DNA of 64,000 bases, from contig NZ_VOLO01000002.1 in NCBI RefSeq assembly GCF_007954365.1, positions 248,001-312,000 on the forward strand, given 5' to 3'. Shown piece after piece: positions 48,686-58,296 of this stretch (the stretch's first letter is position 1; the number at the start of each line of letters is the position of its first letter). Source of the stretch: Frigoribacterium sp. ACAM 257. Its GTDB lineage: Bacteria > Actinomycetota > Actinomycetes > Actinomycetales > Microbacteriaceae. The position numbers were made by a program, and so were the translations under genes. The notes beneath the pieces were generated by a model. The model had not been told where the DNA came from and did no database searches. It saw only the letters and a list, made by a program, of their open reading frames with translations.

Positions 48686-50218
48686 ATGGCGACCACCCCG
48701 CCGCCGAGCGCCCGCCGCGGCCTGATGCGCACCAAGTCCGTCGAGTCGTCGATCGCCGACTCGCTCGAGGGCGAGAGCAAGCTGAAGCGCTCGCTCGGCA
48801 CCGCCGACCTCACGCTGATGGGCATCGCCGTCGCCGTCGGCGCGGGCATCTTCTCGGTCGGCGCCAACGCCGCCGCGAACTTCGCCGGGCCCGGCGTGAT
48901 CATCTCGTTCATCCTGGCGGCCGTCACCTGCGGCCTCGCGATCATGTGCTACGCCGAGTTCGCCTCGACGATCCCCGTGGCCGGCAGCGCGTACACCTTC
49001 ACCTACGCGACGATGGGCGAGTTCCTCGCGTGGATCATCGGCTGGGACCTGATCCTCGAGACCCTCACCGGCGCGGCCGTCCTCGCCAAGTACTGGGGCA
49101 TCTACCTCAGCACCGTGTTCGAGCAGTTCGGCGTGCCGCTGCCCGACACCGTCGCGCTCGGACCGGTCGAGCTGAGCTGGGGGCCGTTCCTGATCGTCGC
49201 GGTCTTCACGGTGCTGCTCGTGCTCGGGACGCAGCTGAGCTCGCGGGTCGGCAGCGTCTTCACCGTGATCAAGGTCGGCATCGTGCTGTTCGTGATCGTC
49301 GTCGGCTTCTTCTTCGTCAAGGCGTCGAACTACTCGCCGTTCATCCCCGAGTCGCAGCCGCGCACCGGCGAGGGCTCGACCGACGCCTGGACGCAGTCGC
49401 TGTTCTCGTTCCTCAGCGGGGCCGCCCCGGCCCAGTACGGCGTCTTCGGCCTGCTGGCCGGCGCCTCCCTCGTCTTCTTCGCCTTCATCGGCTTCGACAT
49501 CGTCGCCACCAGCGCCGAAGAGGTCAAGGACCCGCAGAAGACCATGCCGCGCGGCATCTTCCTCGGCCTCGGCATCGTGACGCTGCTCTACGTGCTCGTC
49601 GCCGTCGTGCTGACCGGCATGGTGTCGTACCGCGACCTCGCGGCCAGCGAGACGCCGAACCTCGCGACCGCCTTCGAGCTCGTCGGCATCGACTGGGCCG
49701 CGAAGGTCATCGCCGTCGGGGCCCTGATCGGCCTCACCACCGTGATCATGGTGCTGCTGCTCGGCCTCGCCCGCATCGTGTTCTCGATGAGCCGCGACGG
49801 GCTGCTGCCCCGCGGCCTCTCGAAGACCTCCGCGAAGCGCGGCACGCCCGTGCGCGTCCAGGTGCTCGCGGGCGTCGTCGTCGCCCTGATCGCCGGGCTG
49901 ACCGACGTCGGCGTGCTCGAGGAGATGATCAACATCGGCACCCTGTCGGCGTTCGTGCTGGTCAGCATCGGCGTGATCGTGCTGCGCCGCACCCGCTCGG
50001 ACCTGCCGCGTGCCTTCCGCGTGCCGCTCGTGCCGTTCCTGCCGATCGTGTCGGCGGTGCTCTGCATCTGGCTGATGCTCAACCTGACGACGCTCACCTG
50101 GGCGCGGTTCGCCGTGTGGCTCGCGATCGGCGTGGTCGTGTACTTCGCGTACGGACGGCGCCACTCGCGCGTCGGGCGTGAGCAGGCGGCCGAGCTGCAG
50201 GAGGCGCCCCGCCCGTAG
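48686..50218 (+). CDS. APC-family amino-acid permease
   Basis: A 510-residue membrane carrier with about 12 TM segments. The Gly-rich unwound part of TM1 is IAVAVGAGIFSVGANAAANFAGP near 60, then CYAEFASTIPVAGSAYTFTYATMGE near 100, as in the cationic/branched amino-acid transporter (CAT/YfnA-like) group. It probably imports a basic or neutral amino acid with protons. The ATG follows GAGGAGTCACCC. It is monocistronic; a family 4 hairpin follows. Confidence 0.88.
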   Translation: MATTPPPSARRGLMRTKSVESSIADSLEGESKLKRSLGTADLTLMGIAVAVGAGIFSVGANAAANFAGPGVIISFILAAVTCGLAIMCYAEFASTIPVAGSAYTFTYATMGEFLAWIIGWDLILETLTGAAVLAKYWGIYLSTVFEQFGVPLPDTVALGPVELSWGPFLIVAVFTVLLVLGTQLSSRVGSVFTVIKVGIVLFVIVVGFFFVKASNYSPFIPESQPRTGEGSTDAWTQSLFSFLSGAAPAQYGVFGLLAGASLVFFAFIGFDIVATSAEEVKDPQKTMPRGIFLGLGIVTLLYVLVAVVLTGMVSYRDLAASETPNLATAFELVGIDWAAKVIAVGALIGLTTVIMVLLLGLARIVFSMSRDGLLPRGLSKTSAKRGTPVRVQVLAGVVVALIAGLTDVGVLEEMINIGTLSAFVLVSIGVIVLRRTRSDLPRAFRVPLVPFLPIVSAVLCIWLMLNLTTLTWARFAVWLAIGVVVYFAYGRRHSRVGREQAAELQEAPRP

Positions 50219-50258
50219 GGTGCGCTGGCTGCCCGCGTGCGTGCGTGCGTGCGCGTAG

Positions 50259-50306
50259 CTCCGCGAAAGCGACAAACCAACGCGATAGCCCGCGTCGGTT
50301 TGTCGC
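50259..50306. repeat. Hairpin repeat family 4, copy 2
   Basis: The arms 50269-50284 and 50291-50306 pair over 16 bases with one mismatch and a 6-base loop. The 20-base lead-in (50259-50278) equals that of copy 1 at 7045-7064 but for one base. It lies between the convergent permease and peroxiredoxin genes. Confidence 0.8.
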
Positions 50307-50333
50307 TGTGGCGAAGGTTCTCGCTCGCCCGGG

Positions 50334-50990
50334 TCAGCTCAGCTGGTCGAGGGCGGCGACGATCTCGGCGACCTCCGTGCGGGTCGTGTAGTCGACGTGG
50401 ACGTCGGCGAAGACGACCCGTCCGTCGCGGTCGACGACGAGCACCGTCGGGAACGGGATGTCGCCCGTCGAGTCCGCGTTGCTGTCGGCGACGTCGAAGC
50501 CGAGCTGGCCGTGGGCCGCCCGGGCGTCGGCGGTGGGCTCGGTCACGATGCCGAGTGCGCGGCTGAGGACGTTGCCCGGGTCGGACAGCACGGGGAACTC
50601 GAGCGAGCCGTTCGTCGTGGCGAGGTCGCTGCCCTCGGGGGTCTGCGGGCTGACGGCGACCAGGGCGACGCCGCGGTCGCGCAGGGTCGGGAGCAGCTCC
50701 TCCTGGTAGGTCTTCAGGGTCAGGTTGCAGTACGGGCACCAGGCGCCGCGGTAGAAGACGAGCACCGCGGCCGACTCGCCGATCGTCTCGGCGAGGGAGA
50801 CCTCATCGCCCGCCGGGGTGAGCAGCGTGGCGTCCACGACCTGGTCGCCGACCGCGATCGCGTCCTCGGGGACTCCGGCCTCGCGGAGGCTGCGCTGCTC
50901 GGCGTCGAAGACGGCGCTGAGCTCGGGGCCGATCTGGGCCGTGAAGCCCTCGTTGAACGTGCTGACCTGCGTGGCGATGTCGGTCGTCAT
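50334..50990 (-). CDS. AhpC/TSA-type peroxiredoxin-like protein
   Basis: A 218-residue thioredoxin-fold antioxidant protein. The active site is FYRGAWCPYCNLTLKTY near residue 85, a Cys-x2-Cys variant in which the first Cys is the peroxidatic one, followed by LVAVSPQTPEGSD and FPTVLVVDRDGRVVFADVHVDYTTR. This is the pattern of the PRX-like2 group. GAGGAGCACGCC precedes the ATG at 50990. It probably reduces organic peroxides using thioredoxin or mycothiol-linked donors. Confidence 0.82.
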   Translation of the reverse strand: MTTDIATQVSTFNEGFTAQIGPELSAVFDAEQRSLREAGVPEDAIAVGDQVVDATLLTPAGDEVSLAETIGESAAVLVFYRGAWCPYCNLTLKTYQEELLPTLRDRGVALVAVSPQTPEGSDLATTNGSLEFPVLSDPGNVLSRALGIVTEPTADARAAHGQLGFDVADSNADSTGDIPFPTVLVVDRDGRVVFADVHVDYTTRTEVAEIVAALDQLS

Positions 50991-51127
50991 GGCGTGCTCC
51001 TCGGTGAGGCCGCGCGTCGGGTGCGGGCCGGGTGCGTGCGACTGTAGGGGCACCTCCTCGGCATCGGCTCCGGGCACGTCACGGTTCGTCACGAACGCGC
51101 GTGTGGTCGTCGCCGAGGAGGCGCGCG

Positions 51128-51229
51128 CAATTCAGGATCGGCTGGCCTGGGCCTCCTGAATCGTGCACCGTTCAGGACTCAGAGTCCTGCGTTCGCACCA
51201 TTCAGGCCCCAGATTCCTGAAAGAGGAGC
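51128..51229 (-). repeat. Hairpin repeat family 1, copy B
   Basis: Outer arms ATTCAGGA (51128) and TTCCTGAA (51212-51219). The centre is CCTGAATCGTGCAC-CGTTCAGG (51153-51174), and its left half also pairs with GCACCATTCAGG (51193-51204) with one mismatch. The end is GAGGAGCGG instead of GAGGAGG. It lies downstream of copy C relative to the Nei gene. Confidence 0.75.
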
Positions 51230-51386
51230 GGAGCGCGGAGCACGGTGCGCGGTGCGCAGAGCAGGGTGGCAGCCGCAGCCGCTGCCGCTGCCGCAGCCGC
51301 AGCCGCAGCCGCAGCCGCTGCCGCTGCCGCTGCCGGTGCCGGTGCCGGTGCGGCGCGAGCCAGGTCGGCATCGGCGGCGACGCACA

Positions 51387-51486
51387 ACTCAGGAACACGC
51401 GGCCCGGCTCTCCTGACCTGTGCACGGTCCAGGACTCCGAGTCCCTCCCTCGCGCAGCTCAGGACGGAAGTTCCTGAATGAGGAGG
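51387..51486 (-). repeat. Hairpin repeat family 1, copy C
   Basis: Outer arms CTCAGGAAC (51388-51396) and TTCCTGAAT (51471-51479). The centre is TCCTGACCTGTGCACGG-TCCAGGA (51411-51434), with a second partner GCGCAGCTCAGGA just downstream. It ends in GAGGAGG, 30 bases from the stop of the Nei gene on the minus strand. Confidence 0.8.
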
Positions 51487-51515
51487 GGCGACAGGGCGAT
51501 CGCGGAGGAGGTGCG

Positions 51516-52292
51516 TCAGCTCTGGCAGTGCGGGCACCAGTAGGTGTCGCGCAGCTCGAGCTCCGACTCGCCGAGCTCTCCCCGGACGATCTTCGTGCCG
51601 CAGCGGAGGCAGGGCTTGCCCGCTCGCCCGTAGACCCAGTCGGTGGTGCCGCGGAGGTTGCCCGTGGTCGTGCGCTCGATCCTGTCCTTGTTCGCGACGA
51701 TGAGCCGGTGCGCGAGGTCGATCATCTTCGGGCGGTTCTCGACCTCGCCGACAGGACGGGTCGGCAGCACCCCGCGCAGGAAGCAGACCTCGGCCCGGTA
51801 GACGTTGCCGAGCCCGGCGAGCACGCGCTGGTCGAGCAGGGCGAGCCCGACCTCGCGCCCGAGGTCGGCCTCGAGGTTGCTCAGGGCCAGCGCCGCGTCC
51901 CAGTCGGGGCCGAGCAGGTCGGGGCCGAGGTACGCGGTGACGCTGTCGTCGGGGTCACGGGCGACGAGCTCGACGATGCCGAGGTCGAAGCCGACGGTGA
52001 CCCACTCCTCCGTCTCGAGCACGACCCGGGCCTGGTACGCGGGCCGCCGCCACTTCGTGCCGTGCTTGTAGACGTGCCACGAGCCCTCCATCTTGAGGTG
52101 CGTGTGCAGCGTGTGGTCGCCGATGTGGTGCAGGAGGTGCTTGCCGCGGGCGATCACGTCGTCGACCACCTCGCCGCTGAGGTCGACCGTGGCGAACGCC
52201 GGGACGCGGAAGTCGGTCGCCGTCAGCACCTGGCCGTGCAGCACGGCGTCGAGGTTCTTGGCGGAGCGGTAGACGGTGTCTCCCTCGGGCAC
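51516..52292 (-). CDS. nei: Fpg/Nei family DNA glycosylase (endonuclease VIII-like)
   Basis: A base-excision repair glycosylase/lyase for oxidised bases, 258 residues. The catalytic N-terminus is PEGDTVYRSAKNL with Pro at position 2 after Met removal and Glu next, Nei-type rather than Fpg (PELPE). The helix-two-turn-helix includes LLDQRVLAGLGNVYRAEVCF near 152. The C-terminal zinc finger is CLRCGTKI ... TYWCPHCQ. It lies 60 bases downstream of lhr, a pairing repeatedly seen in actinobacteria, so the two are probably one repair operon. Confidence 0.92.
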   Translation of the reverse strand: MPEGDTVYRSAKNLDAVLHGQVLTATDFRVPAFATVDLSGEVVDDVIARGKHLLHHIGDHTLHTHLKMEGSWHVYKHGTKWRRPAYQARVVLETEEWVTVGFDLGIVELVARDPDDSVTAYLGPDLLGPDWDAALALSNLEADLGREVGLALLDQRVLAGLGNVYRAEVCFLRGVLPTRPVGEVENRPKMIDLAHRLIVANKDRIERTTTGNLRGTTDWVYGRAGKPCLRCGTKIVRGELGESELELRDTYWCPHCQS

Positions 52293-52352
52293 GGTGGGGG
52301 CTCCTCCTGGTCGGTGTGGGTGCGGGTGCGGGTGCGGTGCGGTGGGCGCGGC

Positions 52353-55300
52353 CTACGACCGCAGGCGGATGCCGCTCGGGGTCGGGGCGAAGCCGGCGTC
52401 GCGCAGGGCGTCGCCGAGCCGCGTGCCGAGCACGAACTCGCCGTCGACGCGCTCGACCGCGAGCTTGCCCAGCCTCGTGCGCACGACCGACGCGAGCGAG
52501 CCCGCCGCCAGCGCCAGTTCACGGTCGTCGGGCTCGCCGAAGGTGAGCAGGGTCTTGCCGCCGCGCTCGACGTAGACGGTGAGGCGTCCGTCGACGAGCA
52601 CGACGAGCGAGCCGGCCTTGCGGCCCGGACGGTGCCCGGTCTTCTTCGACGTGCCCGTGCTCGCCCCCGTGTTCGTGCCTGCGCCGGCGCCGGTGGTCGG
52701 CCGGTCCGCGACGCCGCCTGCTCCGTCGGGACGGGTCAGCCCCGCCGCCGAAGCCACGGCGCCGTCGCCGGCGGTGCCCTCGGCCGCGGCGGGCTGCCCG
52801 GGCCAGGGCAGCGCGGCTCCGTAGGGGTTCGCGGGGTCGGTCGCGGCCAGGGTCACGACCGGGATCTCGCGCCCGCGCCCGGCCGAGGCGAGCGCGTCGT
52901 CGTCGCGGCGGTCGGTCTCGTCGCGGACGAACGACCTCAGTCGGTCGACCGTCGGCCCGGTCGCGAACTGAGCGGCGCCCAGCCCCTCGACGAAGTAGCC
53001 ACGGCGGGCCCGGCCCGTCTCCTCGAATCCGCTCAGCACCTTGTAGACCGTCGAGAAGCCGCCGCGCACGCCCTCGTTCATGACGGCGCCTCGCGTCACG
53101 ACGCCGTGGCGCTCGAGCAGGATCTCGGCCTGGGCAGCCGCGCGCACGGTGGCGTCGGGCTCGGCCAGCGGCAGCAGGGACCAGCGTCCGCCCACGGTCG
53201 GCGGCCCGGCCTGGCGCGGCATCGTCACGCGACCCCGGCTGCGGTACGACGATCGCGACCTCGTGGGTGTGCGGGGGCGGGACGCCTTGCCGCTCACCTG
53301 GGTGCGCAACGGCGCGAAGGTGTCGTTGGTGATCTGACCTGCCCAGACGAGGTCCCAGATGGCGGTCACGAGAGCCGCGTCGTCGGTGCTGCCCACGGCG
53401 TCGGAGAGCTGCCGGAAGAAGTACGCGCCGCCGCCGGCCAGCGCGCCGAGCACCTCGCGCTGCAGCTCGTCGGTGTCGGTGCCGAGCGGCTCGGGCAGCG
53501 TCACCTGTGCGCCGTCGGCGAGGTGCAGGCTGACCCAGCCGTCGTTGCCGGCCAGGCTGCCGGAGCCCGACCAGATGACCTCGCCGGTGGCGGTCAGTTC
53601 GTCCAGCATGCCGGGGCCGTAGTCGGTGACGCGCGCGGGCAGGATCAGCGTCTCCCAGGCGGAGGCCGGCAGCGCGACGCCGCTCAGCTGGTCGACGACC
53701 TGGACCACGCCGTCGAGGCCGCGCAGGCCAGAGCCCTTCGTGCCGGTGGCGACGTGCTGCCAGGCGGGCAGGAACCGGCCGAGGGTGTCGGGCGCGACCG
53801 GCTCGACCTCGTGCCGCAGCGCGGCGAGCGACCTGCTGCGCAGGCGCTTCAGCACCTCGGAGTCGCACCACTCGCTGCCCTGCTGCTGCGGTCGGAACTC
53901 GCCCTCGACGACCCGCCGCTGCACCCCCAGCTTGCGCAGCGTGTCGAGCACGACCGCGGTGCCGAGCCCGAGTCGGTCGGCGACCATCTGCGGCGTGAAG
54001 GGCGCGTGGGTGCGCGCGAAGCGGCCGACGAGGTCGCCGAGCGGGTCATCGACCGGCTCGACGAAGGCCGTCGGCACGCCGATCGGCAGGGCGACGCCGA
54101 GGGCGTCGCGAAGTCGCGACGCGTCTTCGATGCCGGCCCAGCGGTCGGTGCCGCCATGGGTGAAGCGCAGCACGCGGTTGGAGCGCACGAGGTCGTTCAG
54201 GGCCGCCTCGAGCTTGACCCGGCCCTCGGTCGCCTCGTCGGGCCCGGTCGTGGCCAGCCAGCTCCGGTCGACGATCTCGGAGGTGGTCAGCGGCCCGAGC
54301 AGGCGCAGCAGGTCGACGACGCCCTCGATGTCGCGGGCGCGACGGTCCGGCGCAAGGCGCTGCAGCTCCAGCTCGTGCTGGTCGATGACGTCGGCGTCGA
54401 GTAGCTCGCGGAGCTCGGCCCGGCCGAGCAGTTCCTGCAGCAGCGTCGAGTCGAGCGAGAGCGCGGCGGCCCGGCGCTCGGCCAGCGGCGAGTCGCCCTC
54501 GTACATGAACGCGGCGACGTAGCCGAAGAGCAGCGACCGGGCGAACGGCGAGGGCACCTCGGTCTCGACCTCGACGACGCGCACGGCGCGGGTCTCGAGC
54601 TCGCGGGTGAGGCTCATCAGGGCGGGCAGGTCGTACACGTCTTGCAGGACCTCGCGCACGGCCTCGAGCACGATCGGGAACTGCGGGTACTTGCGGGCCA
54701 CGTCGAGCAGCTGGGACGCCCGCTGGCGCTGCTGCCAGAGCGGCGACCGTCGACCAGGGTTGTAGCGGGGCAACAACAAAGCGCGGGCCGCGCACTCGCG
54801 GAAGCGGGAGGAGAACAGGGCGGAGCCGCCCACCTCCTCCGTGACGATCGCGTCGAGGTCGTCGCCCTCGAACCGGAAGAGCTCGGACCCGGGAGGCTCG
54901 GCGTCGGTGTCGGGGATCCGCACCACGATGCCGTCGTCGGCCGCCATGGCACCGCCGTCTACCCCGAGCTGGTCGCGGATGCGGGCCGAGATCGCCAGCG
55001 CCCACGGCGCGTGGACCTGCATGCCGTAGGGAGAGTGCAGGATCAGGCGCCAGTCGCCGAGCTCGTCGCGGAAGCGCTCGACGACGAGGGTCGTGTCGGA
55101 GGGCACGTGCCCGGTCGCCTCGCGCTGCTCGGTGACGAAGGCGAGCAGGTTGCGGGCGGCTCGCTCGTCGAGGCCGCCCTGCGTGACCCGCTCGGTGGCG
55201 TCGTCCGCCGAGGAGCTCGCGAGTTCTCGGATGTAGCCGCCGATGGCCCGACCCAGCTCGGCCGGGCGTCCGATGCCGTCGCCCTTCCAGAACGGGACGC

Positions 55301-57275
55301 GCCCCGGCTGCCCGTACGCCGGAGAGACCAGCACGCGGTCGTGCGTGATGTCCTCGATGCGCCAGCTCGTCGCGCCGAGCGCGAAGACGTCGCCGACCCG
55401 CGACTCGTACACCATCTCTTCGTCGAGCTCGCCGACGCGAGCGGCCTTCTCGCCGACCATGAAGACGCCGAACAGGCCGCGGTCGGGGATGGTGCCGCCG
55501 CTCGTGACGGCGAGTCGCTGGGCCCCGGGACGGCCGGTGAGCGTGCCGTGCACCCTGTCCCAGACGATGCGCGGGCGCAGCTCGGCGAACTCGTCGGACG
55601 GGTACTTGCCGCTCAGCAGGTCGAGCGTCGCGTCGTAGGCCGAGCGCGGCAGGGTCGCGAAGGGCGCGCTGCGACGCACGGTCTCGAACCACTCGTCGGC
55701 GTCGATCTCGTCGAGCGCGACGGCGGCGACCGTCTGCTGCGCGAGCACGTCGAGCGGGTTCGTGGGCACGCGCAGTTCTTCGATCAGGCCCGCCACCATG
55801 CGCTCGGCGGCGACCGCGGAGTGGATCAGGTCGGCTCGGTGCTTGGGGAACATCACGCCCCGGCTGATCTCGCCGACCTGGTGCCCGGCCCGCCCGACGC
55901 GCTGCAGCCCGCTGGCGACCGACGGCGGCGACTCGACCTGGACGACGAGGTCGACCGCGCCCATGTCGATGCCGAGCTCGAGCGAGCTGGTCGCGACGAC
56001 GCAGCGGAGGCGTCCGCTCTTCAGGTCGTCCTCGATGATGGCCCGCTGGTCTTTCGAGACGGAGCCGTGGTGCGCCCGCGCGAGCAGCGGCTCGCTGCCC
56101 TGGGTCTGCCCGCTGCCGCCGATCAGCTGGGCAGGTGCGCCGCCTCCCACCATCGGGTTGCGGGGCGGGCTCGCCGGTGCGGACGGCGCGAAGGGGTCGA
56201 CCACGGTGGAGGCGTTGGAGGCGTCGATGGGGTCGGAGCCGCCGGAGGCGCCGGCCGCGCCCTCGGGGACCGCACCTGCGGGCACCAGCTCGCCCCGCGC
56301 CTCGTCGGCGGCCTGCAGCGCGGCGGCCCTGGTCTCGACGTCGGCGCCGGTGCGCTCGAGGTAGATGTCGTTGAGGCGCGCGGTGAGCCGCTCGGCGAGC
56401 CGGCGCGAGTTCGAGAAGACGATGGTCGAACGGTGGTCGAGGATGAGGTCGACGATCCCCTCTTCGACGTGCGGCCAGATCGAGCCCTGGGGAGCACTGC
56501 CGGCGGCGGACCCCTCGAGGGGCGCCGCGGTGCCGAGCTCGGTCATGTCGTCGACGGGCACGACGACACGCAGGTCGAACGTCTTCTCGGAGCGTGGGTT
56601 CACGATCGTGACGGGCTTGCGGCCGGAGAGGAACCGGGCCACCTCGGTCGGCGGGCGCACCGTCGCGGACAGCCCGATGCGCTGCGCGGGCTTCTCGAGC
56701 AGCGCGTCGAGCCGCTCGAGCGACAGGGCGAGGTGGGCGCCGCGCTTCGTGGCGGCGACCGCGTGCACCTCGTCGACGATGACGGTGTGCACGCCCTTGA
56801 GGTTCTCGCGCGCCGCCGACGTGAGCATCAGGTAGAGCGACTCGGGCGTCGTGATCAGGATGTCGGGCGGGGTGCGCTGCAGGAGGCGGCGGTCGCCGGA
56901 CGAGGTGTCGCCCGACCGCACCCCCACGGTCAACTCGGGGGCGTCGATGCCGAGTCGACGAGCTGTCTGGGTGATGCCGACGAGGGGCGAGCGCAGGTTG
57001 CGCTCGACGTCGACGCCGAGGGCCTTGAGCGGCGAGATGTAGAGGACCCGCGTGCGGTGTTCTTTCACCTCGGGCGGCGGCCCGCTCGCGAGCGTGTCGA
57101 TGGACCAGAGGAAGGAGGCGAGGGTCTTGCCCGAGCCAGTCGGGGCGATCACGAGCGCGTCGTCGCCCTCGCTGATCGCCTGCCACGCCCCCTGCTGCGC
57201 GAGCGTGGGCGCCGCGAACGCGCCCCGGAACCACTCGCGGGTCGCGGGGGAGAAGCGCTCGAGGATGTCGGTCAT
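52353..57275 (-). CDS. lhr: ATP-dependent DNA helicase Lhr
   Basis: A large superfamily 2 3'-5' helicase, 1640 residues, the full length of the long actinobacterial Lhr. Walker A is VIAPTGSGKTLASF near 45, the Walker B box is VIVDEVHAVAATKRG near 165, motif III is IGLSATV near 200, and the second RecA domain has SLELGIDMG and QRVGRAGHQVGE near 445-470. The winged-helix Lhr core follows, then the C-terminal domain of the long form. Two stretches (about 257-310 and 1500-1560) are Ala/Gly/Pro-rich inserts. ATG 57275 is preferred; ATG 57287 in frame is possible. It works in DNA repair and is co-oriented with nei. Confidence 0.93.
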   Translation of the reverse strand: MTDILERFSPATREWFRGAFAAPTLAQQGAWQAISEGDDALVIAPTGSGKTLASFLWSIDTLASGPPPEVKEHRTRVLYISPLKALGVDVERNLRSPLVGITQTARRLGIDAPELTVGVRSGDTSSGDRRLLQRTPPDILITTPESLYLMLTSAARENLKGVHTVIVDEVHAVAATKRGAHLALSLERLDALLEKPAQRIGLSATVRPPTEVARFLSGRKPVTIVNPRSEKTFDLRVVVPVDDMTELGTAAPLEGSAAGSAPQGSIWPHVEEGIVDLILDHRSTIVFSNSRRLAERLTARLNDIYLERTGADVETRAAALQAADEARGELVPAGAVPEGAAGASGGSDPIDASNASTVVDPFAPSAPASPPRNPMVGGGAPAQLIGGSGQTQGSEPLLARAHHGSVSKDQRAIIEDDLKSGRLRCVVATSSLELGIDMGAVDLVVQVESPPSVASGLQRVGRAGHQVGEISRGVMFPKHRADLIHSAVAAERMVAGLIEELRVPTNPLDVLAQQTVAAVALDEIDADEWFETVRRSAPFATLPRSAYDATLDLLSGKYPSDEFAELRPRIVWDRVHGTLTGRPGAQRLAVTSGGTIPDRGLFGVFMVGEKAARVGELDEEMVYESRVGDVFALGATSWRIEDITHDRVLVSPAYGQPGRVPFWKGDGIGRPAELGRAIGGYIRELASSSADDATERVTQGGLDERAARNLLAFVTEQREATGHVPSDTTLVVERFRDELGDWRLILHSPYGMQVHAPWALAISARIRDQLGVDGGAMAADDGIVVRIPDTDAEPPGSELFRFEGDDLDAIVTEEVGGSALFSSRFRECAARALLLPRYNPGRRSPLWQQRQRASQLLDVARKYPQFPIVLEAVREVLQDVYDLPALMSLTRELETRAVRVVEVETEVPSPFARSLLFGYVAAFMYEGDSPLAERRAAALSLDSTLLQELLGRAELRELLDADVIDQHELELQRLAPDRRARDIEGVVDLLRLLGPLTTSEIVDRSWLATTGPDEATEGRVKLEAALNDLVRSNRVLRFTHGGTDRWAGIEDASRLRDALGVALPIGVPTAFVEPVDDPLGDLVGRFARTHAPFTPQMVADRLGLGTAVVLDTLRKLGVQRRVVEGEFRPQQQGSEWCDSEVLKRLRSRSLAALRHEVEPVAPDTLGRFLPAWQHVATGTKGSGLRGLDGVVQVVDQLSGVALPASAWETLILPARVTDYGPGMLDELTATGEVIWSGSGSLAGNDGWVSLHLADGAQVTLPEPLGTDTDELQREVLGALAGGGAYFFRQLSDAVGSTDDAALVTAIWDLVWAGQITNDTFAPLRTQVSGKASRPRTPTRSRSSYRSRGRVTMPRQAGPPTVGGRWSLLPLAEPDATVRAAAQAEILLERHGVVTRGAVMNEGVRGGFSTVYKVLSGFEETGRARRGYFVEGLGAAQFATGPTVDRLRSFVRDETDRRDDDALASAGRGREIPVVTLAATDPANPYGAALPWPGQPAAAEGTAGDGAVASAAGLTRPDGAGGVADRPTTGAGAGTNTGASTGTSKKTGHRPGRKAGSLVVLVDGRLTVYVERGGKTLLTFGEPDDRELALAAGSLASVVRTRLGKLAVERVDGEFVLGTRLGDALRDAGFAPTPSGIRLRS

Positions 57276-57395
57276 CGTGAGGACCATCCTGCTCCGGACC
57301 ACCGACACTGCGCCGAGCGCGGTGCGGCGGGCCCGCCGACGTCCAGCGCGCCGGGCGCAGCCCCGGACGTCGGGGGCCGCCGCTACGGTGGGCGC

Positions 57396-58040
57396 ATGCC
57401 GAACCTGCTGCACCTCGACTCGTCCGCCGACACGGCGACCAGCCGGTCGCGCGCGATCACCGCCTCCTTCGCCGACGCCTGGCGGTCGCTCGACGACGAC
57501 CACACGGTGACGCGCCGTGACCTGCACGTCGACCAGCTGCCGCACCTCAGCGACCCTGCGCTGCACTGGCCCGCGCGGCTGCGCCTCCCGGGGGCCGCCC
57601 CCGACCCTGCCGCCGAGGCGCTGCAGGCCGAGCTGATCGCCGAGCTCACGGCCGCCGACGTGGTCGTCGTCGGCGCCCCGCTCTACAACTACACGGTGCC
57701 GTCGACCCTCAAGGCCTGGCTCGACAACGTGCACTTGCCCGGGGTCACCGCGCCGTTCGACGGCGACGACCAGCAGCCGATGCTCGGCCGTCCGCTGCTG
57801 ATCGCGACCAGCCGGGGCGGGTCGTACGACGTCGGATCGCCGACCGAGGGCTGGGACCACGCGGTGCCGGTGCTCGAGCAGATCCTGGGGTCGACGCTCG
57901 GCATGGTCGTCGAGGTGATCGCCGTGAACCTCACGTTGAGCGGGCAGATCCCGATGCCCGACGGAGCCCGCGAGCGAGCCGAGCGCGAGCTGTCCGAGGC
58001 CCTGGTGGCGGCTGCCGACGCCGCGCGCCGGCTCGGGTGA
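57396..58040 (+). CDS. azoR: FMN-dependent NADH azoreductase
   Basis: A 214-residue flavodoxin-fold quinone/azo reductase. The FMN phosphate loop is HLDSSADTATSRSRAIT near 6-22, the FMN-contact segment is VVVGAPLYNYTVPSTLKAWLDNV near 90, and a Gly-rich loop TSRGGSYDVGSP lies near 140. It reduces quinones and azo compounds with NADH and protects against thiol stress. It overlaps the following small membrane protein gene by four bases. Confidence 0.87.
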   Translation: MPNLLHLDSSADTATSRSRAITASFADAWRSLDDDHTVTRRDLHVDQLPHLSDPALHWPARLRLPGAAPDPAAEALQAELIAELTAADVVVVGAPLYNYTVPSTLKAWLDNVHLPGVTAPFDGDDQQPMLGRPLLIATSRGGSYDVGSPTEGWDHAVPVLEQILGSTLGMVVEVIAVNLTLSGQIPMPDGARERAERELSEALVAAADAARRLG

Positions 58041-58258
58041 GCAGCCGTGCCGGCCGCCTGGGCCGCCGCGCCCAGGTCGTCGCCGCACGGGTGCTCGGCT
58101 ACCTCTCGGCCCTGCTCGCCGTGGTCGGCGTGGTCACGCTCGCCAAGGGCAGCCCCGGCGTGGGCGGCCTGCTGCTGCTCGGCGCCTTCGTGCTCGTGGC
58201 GGTCGCCTACGCTTTCGTGCGCCGCGTGAACCGGCGCGCAGGCCGACCCCGCCGCTGA
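58037..58258 (+). CDS. Small two-TM membrane protein
   Basis: A 73-residue basic protein with two hydrophobic helices (LGYLSALLAVVGVVTLA and GGLLLLGAFVLVAVAYAFV) and Arg-rich ends. The GTG overlaps the azoR stop (GTGA), so it is translated with it. No family is recognised. Confidence 0.65.
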   Translation: MSSRAGRLGRRAQVVAARVLGYLSALLAVVGVVTLAKGSPGVGGLLLLGAFVLVAVAYAFVRRVNRRAGRPRR

Positions 58259-58296
58259 CCGGCCCCGCTGTCGGGGGCTGCGCCTAGGCTCGCAGC

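Larger units (their letters stand above)
50991..51515. other. Intergenic region built of repeats
   Basis: A 525-base gap holding two tandem family 1 hairpins (B and C) and, between them, a (GCCGCA/GCCGCT/GCCGGT)n simple repeat at about 51268-51352. No gene is supported; open frames here are artefacts of the triplet repeat. Confidence 0.7.

Noticed and set aside
51268-51352. Open frames encoding poly-Ala or poly-Arg in the triplet-repeat tract
   Set aside because: They arise from a (GCCGCN)n simple repeat on both strands and have no ribosome site or conserved composition.
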